Below, piece by piece: positions 51,335 through 60,134 of a stretch of 64,000 nucleotides of DNA. The DNA is from Utricularia gibba (lineage: Eukaryota > Streptophyta > Magnoliopsida > Lamiales > Lentibulariaceae). Under the pieces are notes generated by a model, which saw only the letters and a list, made by a program, of their open reading frames with translations, ran no database searches and was not told the DNA's origin. The position numbers and the translations under genes were made by a program. The stretch spans positions 2,317,001-2,381,000 of the forward strand of contig NEEC01000016.1 in the NCBI GenBank assembly GCA_002189035.1, in the 5' to 3' direction. Positions within the stretch are counted from its first letter, which is position 1. Each line of letters starts with the position of its first letter.

Positions 51335-51568
51335 ATTAATTTTAATTTTATAAAAATATACTATTTATATCAAAATAAAATTGAACTTTTAATCTAAAAG
51401 TTCATAAAAATATAAAAATACCAATTAAACTACAAATGTTTATATCAATATATGACATGTATATGTATTATAGATAATCCACACATGAATGGCTTTTATA
51501 ATGCACGGGCATTCCTTTACACTAAACATGGATTATGGATAACACACATCCGTGTTATATCTTAATAT
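48180..51568. repeat. AT-rich DNA with degenerate Athila-like LTR remnants
   Basis: An inverse LTR start at 48915 (TGATAAACGAGAATTTTGG) runs with recognisable blocks ('gaacacgaagagtaagtgctt', 'ggtagatttagtctaaactag') to about 49600. Forward LTR-like blocks ('gtgatattaatcctaaacaactctaattaaatgtagat', split over 50850-50890, and 'ttcgactctaaccactat') run from about 50690 to 51240. Between and around lie very AT-rich sequence, an (AAT)n microsatellite (48734-48773) and (TA)n/(ATTT)n runs (51266-51335). No gene is visible. Confidence 0.55.
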
Positions 51569-51573
51569 AAATG

Positions 51574-52089
51574 TGATGGGGTACAAATCGACTGAGGGTA
51601 ATCAGCTTCTAAAAGGCTGCCAAAAGAAGCTCTGACAGGATAACGCTAGTCGACTGACCAATATTTGTCAGAAATTTGGTAGCAGTGGCCATATGACATA
51701 GTCTGAAAAGCAGCCAAATTATGGCAAAGCAGGCAACTGATATCTGAAAAGCCAGATCTCATGGCAGGCGCAGAAAGCAACTGATGTCCGCAGAATTCAA
51801 GACTCGGTCATATCGGTTTCCTCTATAAATAGAAGAAATCATAACGGAGAAAGAGTTCGACCCTAAGCCTCCCAACCTGTACCTTTCTTCTCCACCTCCG
51901 TCTAGTAAAAGTTTTCTCTGGCGAACTCTGATAGCTTCGTAGTTTTTTTCGTCCTTCGGCGGTTTCCACATAAAAATCTCCGCTTACTCTTTATTTCTGT
52001 TGATCAAATCAAATAAAGCGCGATATTTCAGGCTGCACCTATCACCCAAAAATCGGCCCCATCTCGGACACCAATTTCCACCCATAACA
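51574..52089 (+). repeat. 5' LTR of the Tat-like element
   Basis: 516 bp, TGATGGGGTA..CCCATAACA. It contains a TATA-like 'ctctataaatag' (about 51820) and a downstream 'ctctggcgaactc' block conserved in all three LTR copies of the window. Confidence 0.88.
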
Positions 52090-53066
52090 TTTTGGCGCCT
52101 GATAAATGATTTTGTGTCGTTCCAAAACATGTTCTTCCACTACTCTTGAGTGTTGTTTTTACTTATCTTAGACCCCACTTTCTTATTATTCTTAATTGAT
52201 TTTGTATCTTTCACACTACTTTGATCTTTTTGGAGAGAGTGTATTTTGTGGATTTTTAGGGTACTTTTGGATCAATTTGAGGAGAAATCAAGACCCACCA
52301 AATTAAGGACTTGATGGACCATGAATCTCAACCCAAGACTCGGTCAACCGATGAAGATTTAGTCCAAGATTCGTGGATAACATAGAGATATGAAGATGAT
52401 CTTCGAAGATTTGAATAAAAGATTTGGATAGAAGATTTTATCCAAGTCCATCAAATAAGCTCAATACGAAGACTTGGATTGACTCTCCTATAAATACCCC
52501 ACCCTCTCAACCATTAGAAACGTCTTTGACCACTTTTCCTTGTACTTTTCCTATTTTCGTGTCTATTTTCATGTTAGAGTCAAGTCTGCGCGTGTAGGCG
52601 CTTGCGGCTGAGGATCTGCGGTGAATCCTTGCTTGCGCAAGTCCTGTGCGTGTGACTATTTTACTATGTTTTTCAACATTTAAATTGAAGTTTGATTTTG
52701 TTTTTCGCAACGTTTTCTTTACCAACGTGGTCTTGTGGTGTGGTTGATTCCATAATCCCACAAAACAAGGGACGGTGCTATAACAGTCACCGAGTAGCAC
52801 TATTTTAGAATAACACCCCCAAAACTTGCGCAAGCAGGTCAGTCTTCAAGGTTTGCACATATGCAAGGGCGAGTTTCAAGTAAGGTGGATCTTAGATCCA
52901 ATGCCACTTTCCTTATTATTTTCAAAACCAAATCTTTCTTTTGTTTTGAGTCTTTGTTTGAAAAGAAAATTCCAATAATAATTCCCTGTAGATACAATCT
53001 TATTTTATTACTTCGACGGTTTCTGTACGCTTGTAGAATCACCATCAGCGCCCACCGTGGGGCAGA
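52090..53066 (+). other. Primer-binding region of the Tat-like element, split by insertion
   Basis: 'ttttggcgcc' (52090-52099) and 'gcgcccaccgtggggc' (53048-53063) together restore TGGCGCCCACCGTGGGGC, the usual start of the internal region in Tat elements. The GCGCC overlap is the target duplication of the inserted LTR. Confidence 0.75.
52100..53047 (+). repeat. Solo LTR nested in the Tat primer-binding site, TSD GCGCC
   Basis: A 948-bp unit, TGATAAATGATTTTGTG..AATCACCATCA, lies between GCGCC at 52095-52099 and 53048-53052. It carries a TATA-like 'tataaatacccc' (about 52490) and is the same family as 34043-34813. No internal proteins, so the parent superfamily is not determined. Confidence 0.88.
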
Positions 53067-53117
53067 TCTATCGTCCCACTCGAGAAATCCACAGAAGCCG
53101 CTCAATAAGCCTTGATC

Positions 53118-53430
53118 ATGGCGGAAAAGAGCACAGCCACCAACCCGGTCCACAAAGGTAGCACCGGCATACAGGACCCCGGTCTTATGATCACTAGTAG
53201 GGAGCAACTGAAGGCCCTTCTGACGGAAATCCTCTCCAACTTTAGGGCACCATCGAGGTTGAATTCCAACACCCAGGAGGGGACACCCGAAACCGCACGA
53301 CAAGCAGAAAAGCAACCCCTGATTCCGGAATACCCCCCGGATACGGAAATCGAATCCAGAACCGAGGAGGAGATATTGAGAAGACAGAGGCGCAACCAAG
53401 TCATTTATGAGCCAGGAACAGATTGGGAGG
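53118..53430 (+). pseudogene. Tat-like gag N-terminus, truncated
   Basis: Opens at ATG 53118 (MAEKSTATNPVHKGST..) about 55 bases after the primer-binding region, where gag is expected. It runs about 100 codons, polar and charged, then is joined by a deletion to integrase sequence near 53430-53450. The capsid fold proper is missing. Confidence 0.6.
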
Positions 53431-54048
53431 ATGGATGCTTTCCTGAATAAATATTCGGTCAAGCACAAGTTCACTTCAGTATATCATCCTCAGAGCAATG
53501 GTCTCACAGAGGTAACAAATCGAATGTTTAGACAAGGAATGAAAACCAAACTTGAGGATTTTGGAGGGTCATGGGCAGACCGATTGGATGAGGCGCTATG
53601 GTCATATCGTACCACTCCTCGCACCACTACAGAAGAATCCCCCTTTCTACTAGTTTATAGATCGGAAACAGTATGCCTGATCGAATTAACGCTAAAGAAC
53701 TACAGGGTGGAACACTACAACGAAGAGGAAAATGCTGACTTGCGGAAAATGGAGTTGGAGCTAATGTAGGAAAAATGACAAAGCATTTATGTCTGACTAG
53801 GGACTTACCAGAGAAGAACCGAAGAGAATTATAACAGGTTTGTATCCCCAAACGAATTCTCAGAAGGAGATCTGGTGCTTTGGAGCATCCAACCACAGAG
53901 ACATGCGGGAAAACTGGATCACAACTGGGAAGGCCCTTATTGGATATCAAGGGTAATCAGGAAAGGAGCTCGTCGTCTAGAACAACTAGATGGCATGGAA
54001 TTTCCAAGGTCATGGAACGCAGCACATCTAAGGAGATTCTATGCCTAA
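53430..54048 (+). pseudogene. Tat-like integrase C-terminal part
   Basis: First segment 53440-53769: KYSVKHKFTSVYHPQSNGL with the core-domain motif leading to the catalytic Glu region, GSWADRLDEALWSYRTTPR, SPFLLVYRSE. After a stop and frame change, 53830-54048: RFVSPNEFSEGDLVLW, GKLDHNWEGPYWI, ending RSWNAAHLRRFYA, the standard end of Tat/gypsy polyproteins. The HHCC finger and first catalytic Asp are deleted. Confidence 0.8.
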
Positions 54049-54780
54049 CTGTATCAACACCAATCCCTATTGCAGGACCTTGCTGGATCCGGTATTTTCT
54101 TTGTCAAAACACCCAGGTGACTATAAATTCCTCCAAAGCGGAGATGAATTAACAAAACCATAAGCCCTGGCCGAGTCATGTAAGCCCAGGCAAATCTCCC
54201 CCGAAATATAAAATCCTCAAAGCCCAGGCCCTGGTGAGAAGGGTAAGCCCTGGTACAACTCGAGCATCGAGGCTTCCCCCGAAATATGGTATCCACTAAA
54301 CCCTGGCATGATTCGGCCATCCATTTCCTAAACCATCTGCATAAGTCCCCGAAAAGGCCCCCAAGGTAAGGCTCTCGCTGCTAGACCTTGAAATGGCGAA
54401 TACACCCAAAAGCGAATCGAGCTTTACTATGAAAAGCATGGATCTGGTCAGAGGAGGCCCTATTCCGGTTGAGGAAGCAACTCAACCTACGAGAGATTCC
54501 AACCTACGTCCGTAGCGAATACTCAGGCACAAAGGCCCAACTAAGTGACTAGCAAACCGTCCGATAAAATTGGATCAATCTATGAAAAGTAGGAAGCAAT
54601 GCGCCAAAATTAGGAAAACATAGGAAAGAATCCCAAACCGGGACCCCAAAATACCCAAAAGCCCCAAATAGGGGACCGAAATGTTAGCTCCAAGGGGGCG
54701 AAGGAAAAGGAAAAGAAACTAATGTTCAGGGGGAGGCGGGGGATTAGTAGGAGGATCAACAGAGGGGCCGACATGCCCCT
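54049..54780. other. Noncoding spacer between pol end and antisense ORF of the Tat-like element
   Basis: Contains a degenerate internal repetition of 'aagccctggc..gactcg' and 'ccccgaaatat' phrases (54160-54320) but no coding frame. It corresponds to the 3' untranslated region of the sense transcript and the 3' end of the antisense unit. Confidence 0.5.
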
Positions 54781-54784
54781 CTAA

Positions 54785-57258
54785 TCACGCTCGCAGCTTG
54801 GCCTCATTCTTCTGCCTGATCCTTGCCCGGACGAGTGCTATCAGCCGCTCCCGATCTGCTTCGAATCTGAATTCCGGGGCCAAATACACGTCTGCAATAA
54901 CATCCATTATGTTCTCGTCTTTCCTCAAGGGATCGACCCTGTCGAAACGCGGATCCGTGATAGCCAACCCGAACTCTCGGCTGATTTGATGCCTTTGTTG
55001 ATAGAGAAGCAAGCCAATCAGATCTCCCGCATAAATATTGGAAAGCTTCGAAAAGCACGCCGAACTGACAAAGTTCTCTAGAAGCTCCTACCGAGACGCT
55101 TCGTGATTTGATAACTCGGCCTCTAGAGCCGCGACGTGATCTTTGGCCTCATTTAACTCAGCTTCCGTCTCCTCGAACCTTACTCGGAAGCCTTCTCTTT
55201 CTGATTTGGCATCATCGACTGCTTTTCCCATCTCTTCAACTATATTCTGTAGCTCCTCCTCTCGGCGATCGTACTTTCCGAGAATGCTCCTCAGCGAACT
55301 TCCTTCCTCTGCCATCGGTTTTATCTTGGCATTCTGGGCCTCAACATGTCTTTGGAGGCGAAGAACTTCCTCAGGTTGGGAGCCAACCTTCTTGGCCATT
55401 CCCCATCCAAAAGTCAAGGCCTGGATAAAGAATATTAAGTTAGGAATCGGTCATGAATGACACTGAGAAGGGAGAGGACTAATACTTGCCAAATCCCTTT
55501 TAGTATAACTTCCAGCTGAACGTCCAGAAGACTCGGCACAACATCATATAGCATTCTCTTTAACTCGGCAGGAACTGAAGACGGTGGAAGATTTGGATAG
55601 TCTTCTACCTCTATCGGAGCGGGGCCTCCTTCTGCCTCATTCGGGGGGGGGGGGGGGGGGGGGCGATGTGGAAGCGCCCGCCGAAAGGAGCCCTGTGTCG
55701 AGAGTCGGAACTTCGTTAAGGTCGGGCACAGGTGGTACCTTTTCTTTTCCCTTTCCAATTGGGAGAGGAGATGTCAGATCCCGAGTCTCGGAGGCTTCTA
55801 CTATACGATCCTCCTCTACTGGGGGATCACCGGCATTCAGTTGAGCTTTAGGAGGAGCCGCTTACGATTCCTACATCCTTGGCATCTCCGTAGAAAAGCA
55901 GGCCATCACCAAGTTTTCCAAGGCACTCCTTCGGGCCATATCTTCAGCTGAAAGCAAAGAGCAAAAAAAAAAAAAAAAACCATGAGACCCCACGCCAAGT
56001 TTGAAATTCGGGAAAATAGAACCTAACTACCTCTTTGCTCTTTCAAGGGTTTATGGACAAGTGCCTTAACCCTTTTCTTTTTCTTGGGGGCCGCGAGTTG
56101 GGTAGATTGAGGAATCGGAGTCGGGTCAGCAACGGAGGAAAGATTCGGGGGAGAAGGGGGGGGGGTAGAGTTTGTAAATCGGTACTTTCAGAGGGTACAA
56201 TATCAGGCCAATGAGGATCGTGACAACGACTGATAAGACCCGATCTTCTGAGAGACTCCCCAGAAAACATCAACTAACGAGTTTCGAATCAAAAGGATCC
56301 TCGGCTAAGCCTCTCATACAAGGTTTGGCGAGATTCGGATGAGGACTGATATGCTTCAGAAAGCTTCACTCTAAAGGGAGTTAGGGGATTAACTGGGAAG
56401 TTCCACCGAAAACTCGAAGGAGGTGCCACCCAGACAAAAGAAGACCACCAATCATGGTGGGTATCGGGGGCTTTCACAATGAAATGAGGATTATCCTCAA
56501 ATCGGCGGAATTGGAAATGAGACCGGCCCTCCATGGGGGATTTCACCTTTCGAACAGCAATCTTAAAAAGGTGAAGAAAATCTACTAAGGACATAGCTGG
56601 ATCCATACCAGCCGAGTAGACTAAGAAGGTAGCAAAACAAAAGATAGAATTTGGGGCAAGGCAGTAGAGCGGTACAACGAAGGTATGAAGGAAGTGAACT
56701 ATTAGAGGATGAAGCGGAAATCATAAACCGCTTTCGAAATAGGCTAGGGGGAATCGGCAAGCTGAAAGGAGGGAGGGGATTCGTACCAATCACCCAAGGG
56801 ATTTCGATGTCTTGAGTGTGAGAAACTAAGTACTCCTCGGGAATCGAGTACCGGATGCGAAGAGAAGGGATATCCAATTCACTGGATCTCCTAACCATTT
56901 TCACAAAAGGAGAGGAGAGGTCTGACTTAAGAAGTATACGAACATCAGGCGAGGGAGAAGACCAGAGAAGAGAAAGAAACCCGGAGGAAACCTCAAGAAA
57001 TTGAGCGAAAAAGCAAAGAACTAGCGGGTACTTGAGAGATTCGAAGTTTCCGGCAGAAATCATGACGGCGAGGTGCGGAGCAGCACGACGGAATGCAGGA
57101 GGTGTTGAAGTCTCGCAAGTTGAAAGAAGGAGCGAAAGGGGGAAGAATGAGGAGGGGGGCGCGCACTTATAGAAAGGATACTCAGGAGATGAAACGATGC
57201 GACGATTGAGGTGCTCCAAATGAGTGGGAAAAAACGTGGCATGATCAGGAGGCAACAC
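54785..57258 (-). pseudogene. Antisense extra ORF of the Tat-like element (putative plant transposon-protein type), degenerate
   Basis: Minus-strand coding potential runs from near the 3' LTR toward pol. Seen from its N-terminus: a segment opening MISAGNFESLKYPLV (57062), then VRRSSELDIPSLRIRYSIPEE and FPLHPLIVHFLHTF..LAPNS in a neighbouring frame, MDPAMSLVDFLHLFKI.. (56606-56289), a Lys-rich linker, a Pro-rich stretch (opposite the 21-G run), ELKRMLYDVVPSLLDVQLEVILKGI (read in parts, 55758-55435), a coiled-coil segment (55417-55088) and a C-terminal charged segment (55012-54785). The FPLHPLI..LAPNS pattern fits the 'putative gypsy-type transposon' (Transposase_28-like) domain. Frames are broken by stops and may also have held introns. 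Function unknown. Confidence 0.65.
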
Positions 57259-57323
57259 GCGTTGTAGTTCTGATCACCAACTTGCCTTGAAAAAGCCAAT
57301 GTCGGTAAATCGGAGGGGCTGAA

Positions 57324-57816
57324 TGATGGGGTACAAATCGGCTTAGGGTAATCAGCTTCTAAAAGGCTGCCAAAAGGAGCTCTGACGGGATAACGCCAGT
57401 CGACAGACCGATATTTGTCAATAATTTGGTAGCAGTGGTCGTATGACAGAGTTTGAAAAACAGTCGAATTACGGCAAAGCAAGCAACCTATATCTAAAAA
57501 GCCAGACCTCATGGCCGGCGTAGAAAGCAACCAATGTCTGTAGAATTCAGGACTTGGTCAAATCGGTTTCCTCTATAAATCGGTTCGACCTTAAGCCTCC
57601 CAACCTATACCTTTCTTCTCCATCTCCGTCTAGTAGAGGTTTTCTCTGGCAAGCTCCGGTAGTTCCGTGGTTTTTTCCGTCCTTTGACGGTTTTCACGTA
57701 AAAATCTTTATCTACTCTTATTTCTATTGATCAAATCAAACAAATCGTGATATTTCAGGCTGCACCTATCACCCAAAAATCGGCCCTATCTCGGACACCG
57801 ATTTCCACCCATAACA
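57324..57816 (+). repeat. 3' LTR of the Tat-like element
   Basis: 493 bp, preceded by the purine-rich tract at 57311-57323. Lacks a 24-base segment present in the 5' LTR after 'ctctataaat'. Confidence 0.88.
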
Positions 57817-57821
57817 AAATG

Positions 57822-58780
57822 TTTATAGCTTAATTAGTATTGTTGTGTTTTTTTGAACATGTAAGTTAAGGGTTCAATTCAAATTCCTTAATACAAGTTG
57901 TATGTTTTTATAAAATGAATTTAAAATGAAAAATAAATAATAAATAATTAAAATAATAAAAGTTCAATTAATTAAAATGAATTAATATAAATATTTATTT
58001 TTAATTAAATTTCTTTGAATTTATGTAAATTGATCCATTATATTGATCTTAGATAAGTGGTTTTTGAATTTTCTCTCGATTTGATGGAAAATACATTTTT
58101 TATTGACTAATGACTATTTTTTTTTATTTTCAACTAGTATATCATTTTATTTATCAATATGTATATATATTTTATAACATAATTTGTTAATTATTACAAA
58201 TCATTTTTTTATATTGATTAATTTTTAAAATTCATTAATTTTCTTTTTTTATAAACTAACAAATTTTTTTAAAAAATAAATATAAGTATATTTATTAGAT
58301 AATTACATACAATAACAACTTTTGTAAAATTAATTTTTGATAGTATTTATATTTCTCATTTGAAATCATTGATTTATTGTAATCGATGATTCACATGCAC
58401 CGAGTGCATGCGCACTGAATTCGGTGTGACGTGCATCCTGATTGTTTTTTTAAAATATTTTAAAATATTAATTTTAATACTAAATATTTTTTATTTAATT
58501 AATTAATCGAAATTTTGATACATTAATTTGATTTTAACATATTTTCGTATATAATTTGATTAAAAAAATTATTTTAAGATTTTTAAAATTAATTTAATAT
58601 AATTTAAATATTAAATTAATTCAAATCACTCATAATTTTTGACCGAATTAGTCATAGGAATGCATGCTAGTTTGTAATAAACTCATCCGTGTGGTGTCTG
58701 ACCGGTCAGGGAATACAGTGATGGGTAGGTGGGTGGGTGGATATTAATTAATTAATTAATGGATTGTTTTCGCGAGTAAT
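57822..58780. other. AT-rich spacer
   Basis: Over most of its length strongly AT-rich with no coding frame. It resumes the host sequence interrupted by the Tat-like insertion. A short GC-richer patch at 58390-58440 and a CGGTCAGG-containing patch at 58690-58740 have no assignable function. Confidence 0.4.
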
Positions 58781-59764
58781 TTGGCAGAATACCCCAGTGT
58801 AAAAATTTACTTTGCTGAATACCCCGTCTTTTTAATTTCTTTGTAAAATACCCCACCTTTTTGTTTTATTTGTTGAATACCCCTACTTTTCGCATGAAAA
58901 AATAATAAAAAAATACATATGAAAAATATATGAAAAATAAATACATACATTTGAAAAAAAAAATTTATACAAATATTTTTCAAATAAAATTTAATTTATT
59001 TTGTTATATTTTCAATTGAATTTATTAATACATTTATAGAAGTATTGTTTTTAAATAATAATCTGATCAATAATTCTATCTTACTATTATATTTTCAATA
59101 AACTTTATAAATTAGGTTACATACAATTTTTTTAAATTAAGTAAAGCATAAATTGATTACATAAATTCCATTATAAATCAGATATTAATAAAATACAATT
59201 TAAATAAATAAACTAAAGCTTATCTTACACTTATATGTACATAAATCACATGTAAGAAATTAAATTATAAATATTTATTATTTAATTCATAACTATATAA
59301 TTCATAGTTAAAATAATATATGATTATACCATGTATTTGTTATAGGTGTTAGTTATGATTATAATAAAAACATATTTTTGTAAAAATATTTTGATTTTAC
59401 AATTCATAAAGTATTGAATTAATTTGAAATCAAAATTGAATTCAAAATTAAAACTTTGAATAACAAATATTTATATACAAATATATATGTATCTTTAATT
59501 ACATTTTTAAAAACATTATCTCAAATGATTTTTATTGAATTATTTTTTATTTCTATGTTTATGTTTTTATAATAATTATTTTTTTAATTTTTTTATTATA
59601 TATATAAATATTAAATAAATAACATTTATACATCAAAAAAATATTTTTTTAATATATTTATATACAAAATAATAAAAAAAAATCAAAAGAGGGGTATTTG
59701 GCCAATACTTTTGGAACCAGGGGTATTCTGCATAGCTGTTTTTTACAGTGGGGCATTCTGCCAA
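58781..59764. mobile_element. Inverted-repeat element (MITE-like), unclassified
   Basis: The left end TTGGCAGAATACCCCAGTGT and the right end (reverse complement) TTGGCAGAATGCCCCACTGT match at 18 of 20 positions. Further inward both sides carry several copies of 'gaatacccc'. The 900-bp interior is very AT-rich and noncoding. No convincing TSD was found, so the superfamily is open. It ends about 370 bp before the LACS1-like start codon. Confidence 0.5.
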
Positions 59765-59861
59765 CGAAGCCTTGTTTTCGCATCGTCGCCGTCGTCGTCT
59801 CCCTCCAACTCCGTTTGGGGTATGGATTTTGACTTTATGAAACCGCCTGCCCTGCCACCCT

Positions 59862-59887
59862 CTCTTTCTCTCTCTCTCTCTCTCTGT
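59862..59887 (+). repeat. CT microsatellite in the LACS1-like 5' region
   Basis: An uninterrupted (CT)n tract, 'tctctctctctctctctc', lies about 250 bp before the start codon at 60135, probably in the promoter or 5' leader, where such tracts are common in plants. Confidence 0.6.
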
Positions 59888-60134
59888 GTACCTGCCAGCA
59901 GCCACCATCATGTGTTCTCTCTCGTGTGTGTGGCTTACGTGCTTACTTCCTGCCGCGGGCTCCTTCCCCTGCGTCTTCAACCTCTCGTTTTCTGCCATCG
60001 CATTACATGGCATTCATTCATACGTACCTGTCGCCGCTACAAGTGCTACGTCCATGGGACTTCTCTATTATTCACAGTCAGTTAGTTCATTTCTTCCCCA
60101 CCCCCTCCTCGGATAGATAGGACTGCACTGGAGG

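Larger units (their letters stand above)
51574..57816 (+). mobile_element. Non-autonomous Tat-lineage Ty3/gypsy retrotransposon with antisense ORF, TSD AAATG
   Basis: Two LTRs (51574-52089, 57324-57816) begin TGATGGGGTA and end CCCATAACA; perfect AAATG duplications flank the unit (51569-51573, 57817-57821). After the 5' LTR comes a TGGCGCC primer-binding site split by a nested LTR, then the first ~100 codons of gag, joined by a deletion to the end of integrase (to 54048). A long noncoding stretch follows, then an antisense coding region (54785-57258), a purine tract (cggaggggctgaa) and the 3' LTR. Protease, RT and RNase H are absent. An extra antisense ORF between pol and the 3' LTR is a hallmark of the Tat lineage (Retand/RIRE2/Grande type). 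The two LTRs differ by many transitions and a 24-bp indel near 51830, so the insertion is not recent. Confidence 0.88.

Noticed and set aside
53102-53474. Minus-strand frames of 100-211 codons over the Tat gag/integrase junction
   Set aside because: Opposite-strand shadows of gag; no domain, and part of the 211-codon frame crosses the nested solo LTR.
57822-57900. tRNA-derived SINE or tRNA-like sequence
   Set aside because: 'tagcttaattagta' and 'gggttcaattcaaattcc' resemble box A and box B, but the cloverleaf stems do not pair and no SINE tail is clear.
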